Shown: positions 23,560 through 32,799, numbered from the stretch's first letter. The stretch is DNA of 64,000 nt from Geobacter sp. (GCA_003314535.1 POSG01000006.1:100685-164684), one strand, 5' to 3'. Made by a program: numbers and translations. The notes: generated by a model not told the origin, from the sequence alone.

Positions 23560-24749
23560 CAGAGAAAACGCCTGATCGGGTCGCACAGGCGTTCCAGCAG
23601 CTTTTCGAACCATCCCCTCGACTCATGCTCTTCAAGCGTAATCCTGCCTGACCGCTCCAGGTCCTCGTCGAACATTCGGTTGACCTGCATGCCGAACTCA
23701 GGCTGGTCGACTATCACGTTCACTTCGTAGTTTCTGTGAAAACTCCTGAAATCCAGGTTGGCCGAGCCCGTGGCGGCCCAGCATCCGTCGATCAGCATCA
23801 CCTTGGCGTGCAGGACTGTTCCTTTCCTTTCGTAGATTTCGATGCCGCCTTTCAGCAAAGCGGAAAGATAGGCCCTGCTGGCTATTTTCACCAGAGGTAT
23901 GTCGCTTATGGCTGGAAGCAGGATCTGGATTCGAACGCCATGCATGGCTGCCCTGAGCAGTGACCTGACCACGAGGGGACCCGGCACGAAATAGGGGGTG
24001 ATGATCCGGACGCTCTTCGATGCTCCGGCAATGGCCATGCGGAAGGAGCTTCGGATAAAGGAGCGCGTATGGTGTGGCGTTCCGTTCACGACCATTACAT
24101 CCGCGGTGCCGTTTACAGTTTCCGGGATGATGGCGGCCGGTAGGCCGGGCGGGGGGGAACCTGTTTCTTCGATCCAAGTCTCGCGAAAAAGCCGCTGGAA
24201 TTCAAAGGCAACCGGCCCTTCGATCCGCACTCCCACATCGCGCCATTTGTCAATGCTGTCCCCGAATCCCGCGTATTCGTTTCCGATGTTCAATCCCCCG
24301 AGGAAAACCCTGTTGCCGTCAATGCAGGCGTATTTGCGGTGGTTGCGCCGGTCGAACCAGCCGAGCCCTTTCCTGAAGGTCGGACGGTTGAAGGGGATGC
24401 ACCTTATGCCGGATTTTTCCAGTTCCCGGAAATACGAGGCAGGGGTTTCAAGGCAGCCCAGGTAATCATAGATGAGATGGACAGCTATTCCGCGTCCCGC
24501 GGCCTCGGCCAGGGACCGGGCAAAAAGATCGCCGATGCGGTCGTTGCGGATGATATAGAATTCGAGGCAGATATGGCTGGTTGCGGTGCTGAATTCCTCC
24601 AGCATGGCCGGAAGGAAATCTCCGCCGTGACGGAACAGTTCCACCCGGTTTCCGCTGGTGAAGGCCGCTTCGGTGCTCTTCCTGAAGCGCCTGAGAAACC
24701 TGCTGGATCTGAGGAAAGCATGGCCTCTTTTGCGACGGATCGAATGCAT
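23559..24749 (-). CDS. Cardiolipin synthase-like PLD-family protein
   Basis: A 396-residue protein with two phospholipase D HKD-type motifs. The first reads NHRKYACIDG followed by VFLGGLNIG; the second is LHAKVMLIDGCWAATGSANLDFRS. Cardiolipin synthases join phosphatidylglycerol or related lipids at the membrane; no clear N-terminal membrane helices are present here, as in ClsB-like forms. The start lies at the edge of the dispersed repeat: the ATG at 24749 follows GGATGGAAAC, which may serve as ribosome site. The ATG at 24761 inside the repeat end is possible. A longer frame through the repeat is not credible as protein. Confidence 0.8.
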   Translation of the reverse strand: MHSIRRKRGHAFLRSSRFLRRFRKSTEAAFTSGNRVELFRHGGDFLPAMLEEFSTATSHICLEFYIIRNDRIGDLFARSLAEAAGRGIAVHLIYDYLGCLETPASYFRELEKSGIRCIPFNRPTFRKGLGWFDRRNHRKYACIDGNRVFLGGLNIGNEYAGFGDSIDKWRDVGVRIEGPVAFEFQRLFRETWIEETGSPPPGLPAAIIPETVNGTADVMVVNGTPHHTRSFIRSSFRMAIAGASKSVRIITPYFVPGPLVVRSLLRAAMHGVRIQILLPAISDIPLVKIASRAYLSALLKGGIEIYERKGTVLHAKVMLIDGCWAATGSANLDFRSFHRNYEVNVIVDQPEFGMQVNRMFDEDLERSGRITLEEHESRGWFEKLLERLCDPIRRFL

Positions 24750-24753
24750 AAAT

Positions 24754-25020
24754 GTTTCCATCCGGAAACGGTCTTTTTTCGCCCTGGCGGTGTCAACCCG
24801 CGGGCTTGCTTGTGCGACATACTGCAGTATGCCTCCGCGCAACCCCTTGGTTTTGACTCGACCAAAGGTCTCGCCCTTCGGGCAGCCTACGCTTTCAACT
24901 TTTGCAAGCAAAAGTTTCTTGCCAGAACGACAACCAGCACAACTGGTTGGACCGCGAAGGCGTCTCCATAGGGGATCGGCCTAAGGCCGAGTCAAAAATC
25001 CTCGTTTCCGATCTGGAAAC
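24754..25020. repeat. Dispersed GTTTCC-ended repeat, long variant (copy A)
   Basis: Same ends as the copies at 37155 and 40945: GTTTCCATCCGGAAA and TTTCCGATCTGGAAAC, with the ACATACTGCAGTATG centre-left. This copy is longer because two ~60-bp segments are inserted around a shared TTTCTTGCCAGAACGA piece. The outer ends of the inserts are mutually complementary (TTTTGACTCG at 24851, CGAGTCAAAA at 24988). Further hairpins lie inside (AACTTTTGC/GCAAAAGTT). Confidence 0.8.
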
Positions 25021-25157
25021 CATCAACCTGTTCGTTCGGGGTTTCGGACTGTGACTGGTTTGGCAGTGCAAGCCTTTTGCTACGGGCAACGATTGTGCAA
25101 GCTATCCGGAAAAGCCTGGTGCAATGGCTGCAGTGTGCCCGGGGGGCATGCAAGAAA

Positions 25158-25179
25158 GGCGCGGGACAACTCCCGCGCC
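25158..25179 (-). terminator. Terminator of aspA-nfu
   Basis: Stem GGCGCGGGA / TCCCGCGCC, loop CAAC, followed on the minus strand by TTTCTT. It lies 65 bp after the nfu stop. Confidence 0.7.
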
Positions 25180-25243
25180 GTCTTGTTCATGCCTGGCGCC
25201 TCTCCCTAGTATAACCGGAATCGGCCCATTGTCACCAGATAGT

Positions 25244-25468
25244 TTATTTTACCTGGACAACTTCCTTCACTCCGGGGATTTTCTCCATCAATGTTTTCTC
25301 GATGCCCATCTTCAGGGTCATCGTGGACATGGGGCAGTGGCCGCAAGCGCCGGTCAGTTTCACCTTCACGATGCCGTCTTCAGTGACTTCCACAAGCTCC
25401 ACGTTGCCGCCGTCCGCCTGCAGGGCGGGGCGGATGGTATCGAGCACTTTCTTCACTTCTTCTATCAT
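25244..25468 (-). CDS. NifU C-terminal domain (Nfu) protein
   Basis: A 74-residue Nfu-type scaffold: [24 protein letters not shown] and the Fe-S binding CGHC motif (CX2C) in [14 protein letters not shown]. Nfu proteins carry an Fe-S cluster as a dimer and hand it to target enzymes in the cytoplasm. The start overlaps the aspA stop by 4 bp, so it is co-translated with it. A terminator follows. Confidence 0.93.
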   Translation of the reverse strand: MIEEVKKVLDTIRPALQADGGNVELVEVTEDGIVKVKLTGACGHCPMSTMTLKMGIEKTLMEKIPGVKEVVQVK

Positions 25469-26892
25469 TGCTGCTCCTCCTTTGTTTTGGTATCCCTTTT
25501 GCCTGAAAGTCCCGGTGTGGTCAACGGATAGGGATCGGTGATCTCCGCGAGGGCTTCGCCAGAGAGAAGCTCCCGCGAGAGAATGATTTCTTTAGCGCTC
25601 CTGCCGGTCCTGAGAGATTCCTTGGCGATTTCCGCCGCTGCGGCGTAACCGATGTAAGGAGCCAGCACGGTTGCCATACCCATTGAGCTGTCCAGGTACC
25701 GCGAGCACTTCTCAACGTTGGCTGTGATTCCCTCTATGCAGGATTCCCGCATCTTCCGCACGGCATTCTTCAGGATCTCCATGGAGAACAGGAGATTGTA
25801 GATGATAACCGGCATCATGACATTCAGTTCCAGTTGCCCTGCCTGGGATGCCAGGGTTACTGCGGTGTCGGCGCCGATGACATTGAAGGACACCATGTTT
25901 ACCATTTCCAGGATGACAGGGTTCACTTTGCCGGGCATGATTGATGACCCGGGCTGCACTGGTGGCAGGTTGATCTCGTTCAGTGCCGTCATCGGGCCTG
26001 AAGAGAGCAGGCGCAGGTCGTTGGATATCCTTGTCAGGTTTACTGCGAGCCCCTTTAAAGCCGAACTGAGCACCACGAAGGGGTCCATGTTCTGTGTGGT
26101 TTCGACCAGGTTGGCCGCATTGCGCACGGGGAAGCCGGTTTCCCGCCCGATTTGCTCGACGACGAGTTTTATGTAGAGCGGTTCAGCATTGAGGCCGGTT
26201 CCTACTGCCGTACCGCCCAGCCCGAGTTCCAGCAGGTTGGGGCGGGTAGCGTCCAGGTTGGAGATGTTCTTTTCGATGGCCACTGCGTATGCCTCGAACT
26301 CCTGTCCCAGCCTGATGGGGACTGCGTCCTGGAGATGTGTCCTGCCTGATTTGAGTATGCCGTCGAATTCTTTTCCCTTGAGCCTCAACGCAGCAGCCAG
26401 CCCTTCAAGTTCAGGCAGGAGCTGCGTGAGCATGCGCAGCGATGAGAGGCGCATGGCGGTCGGGATTACGTCATTGGTGGACTGGGCCATGTTGACATGG
26501 TCGTTGGGATGTACGCGACGGTATTCTCCCCTGGCGCCCCCGAGGATCTCCTCCGAGCGATTGGCCAGTACCTCGTTCACGTTCATGTTGTGGGAGGTGC
26601 CGGCGCCTGCCTGGAACGGGTCGATGACGAACTGGTCATGGAATTTCCCCGAGAGGGCTTCTTCGGCAGCCCTGGCCACCGCATCTCCTATTTCACGGCT
26701 TAGGCGCCCCGTTTCCATGTTGGCCCTGGCAGCGCACAACTTGATGATCAGGGTTGCCCAGACATGTGCCGGGTGGGGCAGAAGCCCCGAGATGGGGAAA
26801 TTGGCCATGGCTCTGGCGGTCTGGATTCCGTAATATGCATCCGCCGGGACCTGGAGCGAGCCCAGGGTGTCTTTTTCACTTCTGGTTGTCAT
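25465..26892 (-). CDS. aspA: Aspartate ammonia-lyase
   Basis: A 475-residue member of the fumarase/aspartase superfamily. Conserved blocks: [48 protein letters not shown] and the signature [11 protein letters not shown] with the catalytic Ser. It converts aspartate to fumarate and ammonia in the cytoplasm. [11 protein letters not shown] fits aspartase; class II fumarase is closely related and usually reads GSGTQSNMNVNEV, so aspartase is preferred. Co-transcribed with nfu. Confidence 0.9.
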   Translation of the reverse strand: MTTRSEKDTLGSLQVPADAYYGIQTARAMANFPISGLLPHPAHVWATLIIKLCAARANMETGRLSREIGDAVARAAEEALSGKFHDQFVIDPFQAGAGTSHNMNVNEVLANRSEEILGGARGEYRRVHPNDHVNMAQSTNDVIPTAMRLSSLRMLTQLLPELEGLAAALRLKGKEFDGILKSGRTHLQDAVPIRLGQEFEAYAVAIEKNISNLDATRPNLLELGLGGTAVGTGLNAEPLYIKLVVEQIGRETGFPVRNAANLVETTQNMDPFVVLSSALKGLAVNLTRISNDLRLLSSGPMTALNEINLPPVQPGSSIMPGKVNPVILEMVNMVSFNVIGADTAVTLASQAGQLELNVMMPVIIYNLLFSMEILKNAVRKMRESCIEGITANVEKCSRYLDSSMGMATVLAPYIGYAAAAEIAKESLRTGRSAKEIILSRELLSGEALAEITDPYPLTTPGLSGKRDTKTKEEQQ

Positions 26893-26946
26893 AACGTGTA
26901 TATTTCCTTTGTTAAGCCTTCATGTAGCCGCAATGGTTGCCCAATT

Positions 26947-27585
26947 TCATGGGGTTTTCCCCCCTGCCGGTATCTCCAGCCTGAAAAGGTCGTCAAGGCT
27001 TGAGATCAGCATTACCGCGGAACCCATTTCAGCGGGCAGTCGAAGATCTATATCGTATCGGTCTCCCACGAACAGGCACTCTTCCGGCAGCCTGCCGATG
27101 GATGACAAAAGCGACCGCAAAGCGCTCCTGTCAGGCTTGGGGCGCCAGGAATCCTCGATGGTGAAAACCCCGTTGAAGAGATCGGAAATGCCCAGGGTGG
27201 AAAGGGTTCTGCTGCTCAGCGTGCTGTTGTTGTTCGTATAGATATAGAGTTCGTATCTTTTCTTGAGGGAAGCGAGAAGATTGACGAGACGTTCGTCCCG
27301 CTTCAGGTAAAGCTCCGGGGTCACTGCCGGAGTGATTGCCTCGTGGAACTGTCGCGGGGAACCTCCCAGCTCGGAGCAGACCGTGGTAAGGGGAGTGTCG
27401 ACTCCGCTGGCAATGCTGAGGCGGGCTCGTGTTTCCCTGATCATGTCTGCCGCGGTATCGGGTTCAATCCCCTTGAGACGGGCAATGAATCTGGTGGCGG
27501 CCAGGCTCACTTCCCTTGCCAGCCCGTCACTGAAGTAAAGGGTCCCGTCAAGGTCGAATATGATGGCATGTATTCCCGATAGCAC
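26947..27585 (-). CDS. HAD-family hydrolase
   Basis: A 212-residue HAD phosphatase-like protein: FDLDGTLYFSD (motif I, nucleophile Asp), IYTNNNS (motif II), RPKPDRSAL with Lys (III) and FVGDRYDIDL (IV). It probably removes phosphate from a small metabolite; the helical cap suggests a pyrimidine-nucleotidase or phosphoglycolate-like group. The GTG at 27585 gives the right N-terminus; upstream in-frame sequence is antisense to the TatD gene. A consensus promoter lies at 27674-27702. Confidence 0.82.
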   Translation of the reverse strand: MLSGIHAIIFDLDGTLYFSDGLAREVSLAATRFIARLKGIEPDTAADMIRETRARLSIASGVDTPLTTVCSELGGSPRQFHEAITPAVTPELYLKRDERLVNLLASLKKRYELYIYTNNNSTLSSRTLSTLGISDLFNGVFTIEDSWRPKPDRSALRSLLSSIGRLPEECLFVGDRYDIDLRLPAEMGSAVMLISSLDDLFRLEIPAGGKTP

Positions 27586-27673
27586 TATGCTTACCCCGAG
27601 GTGCTTGTAAGGTACATTGTGCCGGCTCAGGCGCCGGCAGTAACGATCTGTTGTGATGAGTTCGAAATGTTTA

Positions 27674-27702
27674 ACTATAGAGAAGAGGTCATTTTTTGTC
27701 AA
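27674..27702 (-). promoter_or_regulatory. Sigma70-type promoter of the HAD gene
   Basis: On the minus strand TTGACA and TATAGT are 17 bp apart, about 90 bp before the GTG start. Confidence 0.75.
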
Positions 27703-27822
27703 TGCGGTTTCATCTCCGGTATGTTTCGGGAATAATTGACCGGTTGCGGAAATTTTTTTGTGTCCGGAACCTTGATGTCCTGTATAGTATGAGGTAAAGA
27801 GGATGTTTTCCCGAGGGGGCGC

Positions 27823-28584
27823 ATGTTCTTCGATACACATTGTCATCTCGACCACCCGTCCCTGTCCGTTCGGATCTCCGACGTCCTTTCCTCTGCAAGG
27901 CTGGCAGGTGTGGAAAGATTCGTCGTTCCGGGCGTCGCGCCGGAAGGCTGGGCCGACATCGCGGCAATTGCTTCCCGTGAAGAGGGCGTGTTCGGCGCAT
28001 TCGGATTGCATCCCATGCTGGCCGGCCGCTATGACGATCAACTGATGGAAAAGCTTGAGCGGTACGCAGGAAGCGGCGTGGCCATAGGGGAGATAGGTCT
28101 TGATTCCGAAGCCGTGGGAGTATCGCGCGAGATTCAGATTGCGGCGTTTCGGGGCCAGTTGCGTCTCGCCGCAAGAATGGGCCTTCCCGTGCTCGTTCAT
28201 TGCCGGGGAGCGTTCCGGGACACCATCGATATCCTCCGCGAGGAAAGGGTGAAGGAAGTTGGAGGGATAATGCACGGGTTTTCCGGCAGCCCCGAGACGG
28301 CTCTTCAATTCATCGACATTGGGCTCACGATATCGGTTGCCGGATCTGTCACGTACCGCAATGCCGTTAAACCGCTCCGCCTTGTCGGGAAAGTCCCGCT
28401 CGAACATCTGGTGCTGGAAACGGATGCGCCGGACATGACTCCCGAACCATATCGCGGGAGATTCAACGAACCGGCGTTCCTGCCGGAGATTGCCGGTAAG
28501 GTCGCAGTCATTAAGGGTGTTTCTGTTGAAGAGGTTGCTGTGGCAACTACTGCCAATGCGATGAGGGTGTTGAGATTATGTTGA
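27823..28584 (+). CDS. TatD-family metal-dependent hydrolase
   Basis: A 253-residue TIM-barrel nuclease of the TatD/YcfH group: DTHCHLD (metal-binding His pair), GEIGLD (Glu ligand), LVHCRGA, IMHGFSG and LETDAPDMTP (last Asp). These enzymes act as 3'-5' exonucleases or deacylases in the cytoplasm. GAGGGGG precedes the ATG. It is divergent from the HAD gene. Confidence 0.92.
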   Translation: MFFDTHCHLDHPSLSVRISDVLSSARLAGVERFVVPGVAPEGWADIAAIASREEGVFGAFGLHPMLAGRYDDQLMEKLERYAGSGVAIGEIGLDSEAVGVSREIQIAAFRGQLRLAARMGLPVLVHCRGAFRDTIDILREERVKEVGGIMHGFSGSPETALQFIDIGLTISVAGSVTYRNAVKPLRLVGKVPLEHLVLETDAPDMTPEPYRGRFNEPAFLPEIAGKVAVIKGVSVEEVAVATTANAMRVLRLC

Positions 28585-28621
28585 ACTCGGACTTTCTTGT
28601 CTCAACCTTGCGGTTGCACAT

Positions 28622-28752
28622 GCTGCCGGACCCCCTCACCCCGCCTTTGGCGACCCTCTCCCTTGAGGGCGAGGGTATGAAATAATGACAAGTCCCAACT
28701 TACCCTCTCCATTGAGGGAGAGGGTGGGCCCAGCCCGGGTGAGGGGGGGGCG
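28622..28752. repeat. CCCTCTCC/GGAGAGGG hairpin repeats
   Basis: Two hairpins of the type ACCCTCTCC(C/A)TTGAGGG(C/A)GAGGGT plus flanking CCCCCTCACCC and GGGTGAGGGG. The same units recur at 29562, 32800 and 38675. They look like intergenic REP-like repeats. Confidence 0.8.
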
Positions 28753-28798
28753 AAAAGATTATTGCGAAGAATCTCATGAAGATAATAGGAAAGAACAT

Positions 28799-29599
28799 AT
28801 GACTGAACTGCACCGCTTTTCCCGCACCGAGCTGCTGATAGGCAGTGAGGGACTGGAAAAGCTCAGGAAATCGACCGTGGCAGTCTTCGGCCTGGGCGGG
28901 GTGGGCGGCCATGCCGCCGAAGCCCTGTGCCGCGCCGGTGTAGGCAGGCTGGTGCTGGTTGATTTTGATGATGTCTGCCTGACGAACATAAATCGTCAGA
29001 TCCTCGCCTTGAGCGATACCGTAGGCAAGGCCAAGGCCCTGCTCATGGCTGAGCGTATGAGGAGGATAAATCCCGATGCGGAAGTCGTTCCCTGCAAGGA
29101 CTTCTACTCCGCGGAAAGCAGCGGATATCTGCTGTCGGAAAGCTACGATTACGTCCTTGACGCCATTGACAACATAACCAGCAAGCTTCACCTGATCGGC
29201 AGCTGCCATGGGCGTGGCATCCCGATCGTTTCCAGCATGGGCGCAGCTGCCAAGCTGGATCCGACGAAGATCAAGGTCGCGGACATTGCGGAAACCCACA
29301 AGTGCCGTATGGCACGCATCGTGCGCAAGCTGTTGAAGCGGAAGGGTATCGTAAGAGGGGTCAAAGTGGTGTTCTCCACCGAGGAGCGCCTGGAGTCGGC
29401 CTCGACTGACACACGCTGCAGGGACGGATGCGAATGTCCCAACAGCAAGGATGCGGATTTTTCCTGCCGCCACCGAAAAGTCACACTTGGCAGCGTGTCG
29501 TTCATTCCCGCCATTTTCGGTTTCACCATGGCGGGCGTAGCCGTTAATGACCTGCTTGCGCCCCCCTCACCCGGTGTTGCACACCACCCTCTCCCTTGA
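28799..29599 (+). CDS. tcdA: tRNA threonylcarbamoyladenosine dehydratase (TcdA-like)
   Basis: A 266-residue E1-like ThiF/MoeB-fold enzyme: VAVFGLGGVGGHAAEAL (nucleotide binding), DFDDVCLTNINRQI (Arg finger region), YVLDAIDNITSKL and SSMGAAAKLDPTKI. TcdA converts t6A37 of tRNA to its cyclic form using ATP. AGGAAAG precedes the ATG at 28799. The last ~12 residues (APPSPGVAHHPLP) are encoded by the intergenic CCCTC-type repeat, which supplies the stop codon, so the native C-terminus has been replaced or extended. Confidence 0.9.
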   Translation: MTELHRFSRTELLIGSEGLEKLRKSTVAVFGLGGVGGHAAEALCRAGVGRLVLVDFDDVCLTNINRQILALSDTVGKAKALLMAERMRRINPDAEVVPCKDFYSAESSGYLLSESYDYVLDAIDNITSKLHLIGSCHGRGIPIVSSMGAAAKLDPTKIKVADIAETHKCRMARIVRKLLKRKGIVRGVKVVFSTEERLESASTDTRCRDGCECPNSKDADFSCRHRKVTLGSVSFIPAIFGFTMAGVAVNDLLAPPSPGVAHHPLP

Positions 29600-29712
29600 T
29601 GGCGAGGGTATGCATCGAACCCTTCCCTTTAACCCTCTCCATTGAGGTAGAGGGTGGTGCTGCGGGGCCTACTCCGCCGAAGTAGCCTGGCTACGAAGGC
29701 TGGATGAGGGGG
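29562..29712. repeat. CCCTCTCC/GGAGAGGG hairpin repeats
   Basis: Same unit as at 28622 (CCCTCTCCCTTGATGGCGAGGG, then CCCTCTCCATTGAGGTAGAGGG and a final GGATGAGGG). It begins inside the last codons of tcdA. Confidence 0.75.
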
Positions 29713-29772
29713 CGTGCGAGTGAACGAGCGACATTTCGTTATAATTGATTACCGATAACAGGAGGTTCTGCG

Positions 29773-30270
29773 ATGGGCAAGGAATACACGGTTCAGGAGG
29801 CGCTGCGGATGGCCATAAAGGCGGAAAAGGAAAGCAGGGACTTTTACCAGAAAGCCGCCGCGATGACCGCAAATGACAGGGCCAGGAAAGTTTTCAACCT
29901 GCTGGCGGGTGAAGAGGAACAACACCTGGAGGCTTTCTTCGGGCTCTACGAAGGGGGCGAGTTCGGTGATCTCCAGGCATACCTGGCGTCTCCGCCGGAC
30001 AAATCTTCGGCGGGCTATGCCGCGTTGAAGAAGGCCATAGACAGGGAGACGCCGGAACAGAAGGCTCTCGAGATAGCGTTGCGGGAAGAAAAGGCGATTA
30101 TCGACCGCTATGGCGAATTCGTGCATGATATTGTCGACCCCCTGGTGCGCGGCATTTTCGAGCGTGTTATCAGGGAGACGCAAAAACATTACGAGCTGAT
30201 CGAGTCTGAATATTCCTTCCTTATGGGGATGGTGCACGAGTCGGACCAGGATATTTATGTGAGAGAATGA
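29773..30270 (+). CDS. Ferritin-like / rubrerythrin-fold protein
   Basis: A 165-residue four-helix protein with the carboxylate metal-binding pattern AIKAEKESRDFYQKAA, LAGEEEQHLEAFF (EExxH), and later ALREEKAIIDRYGE and RETQKHYELIESE. No C-terminal rubredoxin domain is present, so it is a ferritin-like diiron protein rather than full rubrerythrin. It may act in peroxide or iron handling. AGGAGG precedes the ATG. Confidence 0.85.
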   Translation: MGKEYTVQEALRMAIKAEKESRDFYQKAAAMTANDRARKVFNLLAGEEEQHLEAFFGLYEGGEFGDLQAYLASPPDKSSAGYAALKKAIDRETPEQKALEIALREEKAIIDRYGEFVHDIVDPLVRGIFERVIRETQKHYELIESEYSFLMGMVHESDQDIYVRE

Positions 30271-30326
30271 ATCTGTCACAAGCCTGTTAATTTTGCGTTT
30301 CTCTTATATAGTGTTATGAAAATGTC

Positions 30327-30355
30327 TTGACTTTACATAAAAATGTGGGTATTAA
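30327..30355 (+). promoter_or_regulatory. Sigma70-type promoter of porin gene
   Basis: TTGACT and TATTAA separated by 17 bp. It gives a leader of about 160 nt before the porin start, and that leader contains the hairpin at 30378. Confidence 0.6.
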
Positions 30356-30377
30356 ATATCCGACCTAAGAGTTCCAG

Positions 30378-30403
30378 CCCCTTTTCAACGAGGGGTTTTT
30401 TTT
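30378..30403 (+). terminator. Small terminator-like hairpin in porin leader
   Basis: CCCCT / AGGGG stem followed by eight T. It could end the upstream transcript or attenuate the porin transcript, as it lies downstream of the promoter at 30327. The stem is short. Confidence 0.5.
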
Positions 30404-30519
30404 GAAGTTCCGTTATGTATGTCCAGACATAATTATTTTCATGCTATTCAATGCAGTCAGCATCCGAAGCCGCGATCATGGGCGAGGGGGCAATTTCACC
30501 AAGCAAAAAGGAGGAAGAC

Positions 30520-31749
30520 GTGAGCAAGAGATTTTTGTCTATTGCAGCAGCTCTGGCCGCCTGCGTCCTGGTAGGTCAGGGTGCACAGGCCAAGACCCTT
30601 GAGGATATCCTCAAGGAAAAAGGTGTCATCACCGAGGCGGATTACAAGGAAGTGACCAAGAGCAAGCCGATTGATTACAAGCTCGGCAAGGGTTTCACCT
30701 TCACTTCCGCGGACGAGAAGTTCCAGTTGAGCGTTGGCGGCAGGACACAGTTCCGGTATACTTATTTTGACACCGACCGCAATACCTCTACCGTCCTGGA
30801 TTACAGCAAGTTCGAAGCAAAAAGAATTAGGCTGATTTTCCAGGGTTATGCCTACACCAAGGATTTGACCTACAAGATCGAGATTGACCCGTCTGTCCTG
30901 GCGCAGGCTGAAGCTCGGGGCGGCTTGCTCGATTGCTTCCTCAACTACAAAGTGATGGACGAACTTCAGTTCCTCGTCGGCCAGACCAAGGTCAAGTACG
31001 GCTACACCATGATTCAGGCAGATGCAAACCTGATGTTTGTTGACCGCGTGCCCTGGATCGGCAAGATGGTTCCCGGCTATGAACTCGGTGCATTTGCTTA
31101 CGGCAAAGTTGCCAATGGCCTTATGGATTACGCATTGTCCGTCACCAACGGCGACGGACAGACCAATGGCGCCAGCACCAATCACAATGCCTTTGCAGCA
31201 CGGATGGCTTTCAGCCCCCTCGGCGCCATGGCAAACGACGAACCTGATCTTGCCATCAGCAAGAAGCCGGTGTTCACGGTCGGCGCCAATTACCTGTACA
31301 ACAACCTTAACACCGCTGAGAATTATGCAACGTATGGAACCTGGGCGACCACTCCGGCTGTAGGGTGGAACAATAACCGCGATATCCATAACTATGGTGT
31401 TGACGCCCACTTCAAATGGATGGGTTTGGCCCTTCAGGCTGAGGGACTCTTTTCTCAGGGCACAAGCAAAGCAGCAGGCGCTTATAAAAGATGCGCCGTT
31501 GGCTGGTATGGCCAGGCTGGCTACATGGTCACCCCGAAAATCGGCCTTGCTTTCCGTTATTCCCAGTTCGATCCGGACAGAGGTCGTGGCAACGATCTTG
31601 AGTCCGAGCAGATCGGTTCCGTATCCTACTACTTCGACAAGCACAACCTGAAGCTTCAGGGTGACGTCGCCAACCTCCACACCCAGCGTGGCGCCGCCGG
31701 TCCGACGGACGACATGCAGTTCAGGGCTCAGGTACAGCTGGTTTTCTAA
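30520..31749 (+). CDS. O/P-type (phosphate-selective) porin
   Basis: A 409-residue outer-membrane porin with signal peptide (AALAACVLVGQGAQA). A short helical segment (LEDILKEKGVITEADYKEV) precedes the barrel, as in OprO/OprP-like porins; strands such as FQLSVGGRTQFRYTYFD and VGWYGQAGYMVTPKIGLAFRYSQFD follow and the chain ends FRAQVQLVF with the terminal Phe. The GTG at 30520 has AAAAGGAGG upstream. It directly precedes two oxyanion-binding protein genes, so it may admit molybdate or tungstate across the outer membrane; this is inference. Confidence 0.85.
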   Translation: MSKRFLSIAAALAACVLVGQGAQAKTLEDILKEKGVITEADYKEVTKSKPIDYKLGKGFTFTSADEKFQLSVGGRTQFRYTYFDTDRNTSTVLDYSKFEAKRIRLIFQGYAYTKDLTYKIEIDPSVLAQAEARGGLLDCFLNYKVMDELQFLVGQTKVKYGYTMIQADANLMFVDRVPWIGKMVPGYELGAFAYGKVANGLMDYALSVTNGDGQTNGASTNHNAFAARMAFSPLGAMANDEPDLAISKKPVFTVGANYLYNNLNTAENYATYGTWATTPAVGWNNNRDIHNYGVDAHFKWMGLALQAEGLFSQGTSKAAGAYKRCAVGWYGQAGYMVTPKIGLAFRYSQFDPDRGRGNDLESEQIGSVSYYFDKHNLKLQGDVANLHTQRGAAGPTDDMQFRAQVQLVF

Positions 31750-31796
31750 TCTGAAACTTGCATCAGACACATAATATGGTAACCTTCATCATGGTT

Positions 31797-31828
31797 TGGG
31801 GGGGAGTGAGACTCCTCCCCATTTTTTT
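31797..31828 (+). terminator. Terminator after the porin gene
   Basis: An 11-bp stem with one wobble (TGGGGGGGAGT / ACTCCTCCCCA), loop GAG, followed by seven T. Confidence 0.85.
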
Positions 31829-31903
31829 GATCGTCGTTGTCAATTTTGCTATATAATTAAAAAACCAGTTGGCAGTACAAACAACCTGATACGGAGGGGA
31901 AAC

Positions 31904-32758
31904 ATGCTGAAAAAATTGACAAAATCGTTAGCTTGCCTTACCTTCGCACTGCTGTGTGCGTCAATTGCCCAGGCAGGCGATGGGCTGGTATTAATGGCGA
32001 GCACAATCGGCCCCATTGATGCCGGGATTGTCCAGGTGCTGGAAGACCAGTTCGAAAAAGAGAGCGGCATCCGGGTCCGTCACGTTGGCGCCGGAACCGG
32101 CGAGGCGTTGAAGATCGCCCAGCAGGGCAGCGTGGACCTGGCTCTTGTGCACGCCAAGTCGCTGGAGGAAAAATTCGTCAAGGACGGTTACGGGACCGAG
32201 CGGATACCGTTCATGTACAACGATTTCGTCATCGTAGGCCCTGCTGAGGATCCTGCCGGAATCAAGGGGATGAAAAACGGCGCCGAGGCGCTGAAGAAGA
32301 TCTCCGAAAAGGGCGTCCCTTTCATCAGCCGAGGCGACAAGTCGGGCACCCACGTGGCTGAGATGGAACTGTGGGCCAAGTCGGGAGTCAAGCCGGCCGG
32401 AGCCTGGTACACCGTTTTTGAAAAGGGCAGCGAGGGAAATGCGCCGACTCTCAAGTACACCGATGCAAAGTCGGCATACACTTACATGGACCGTGCAACT
32501 TATCTTTCGCTCAAAAAAGACATCAAGCTGGTTGTCCTGGTGGAAAACGACGAGGCCATGCTGAACTTCATCAGCCTTATCCCGGTCAGCCAGAAGAAAT
32601 TCCCGCAGGTGAACTACGAGGACACCATGGTGTTCGTGAAGTGGCTCACCGCTCCCGACAAGGGCCAGAAGATCGTGCAGAGCTTCGGCGTTGAAAAATA
32701 CGGCGCTCCCATGTTCTTCCCCAACTCCAGCGAGTGGAAGGCTAGCCAGGGCAAGTAG
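31904..32758 (+). CDS. Oxyanion-binding protein, TupA paralogue
   Basis: A 284-residue periplasmic binding protein with signal peptide (CLTFALLCASIAQAG). It resembles TupA in GIRVRHVGAGTGEALKIAQQGSVDLALVHA, SRGDKSGTHVAE and FVKWLTAPDKGQKI, but the ligand-loop TTTSTQDSG of true TupA is replaced by ASTIGPIDAG, so its ligand may differ. It is not followed by its own permease; the tupABC set comes next. GGAGGGG precedes the ATG at 31904. Likely ligand: molybdate, tungstate or a related oxyanion. Confidence 0.82.
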   Translation: MLKKLTKSLACLTFALLCASIAQAGDGLVLMASTIGPIDAGIVQVLEDQFEKESGIRVRHVGAGTGEALKIAQQGSVDLALVHAKSLEEKFVKDGYGTERIPFMYNDFVIVGPAEDPAGIKGMKNGAEALKKISEKGVPFISRGDKSGTHVAEMELWAKSGVKPAGAWYTVFEKGSEGNAPTLKYTDAKSAYTYMDRATYLSLKKDIKLVVLVENDEAMLNFISLIPVSQKKFPQVNYEDTMVFVKWLTAPDKGQKIVQSFGVEKYGAPMFFPNSSEWKASQGK

Positions 32759-32799
32759 TATTCTCCCGCATCCGTCGCCCAGGGGCACCTTTTTCCTCA

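Noticed and set aside
24762..24911. N-terminal extension of the cls-like protein through the repeat
   Set aside because: The extra residues are a translation of the dispersed repeat (the same peptide appears in front of moaC and, antisense, after the Fe-S gene).
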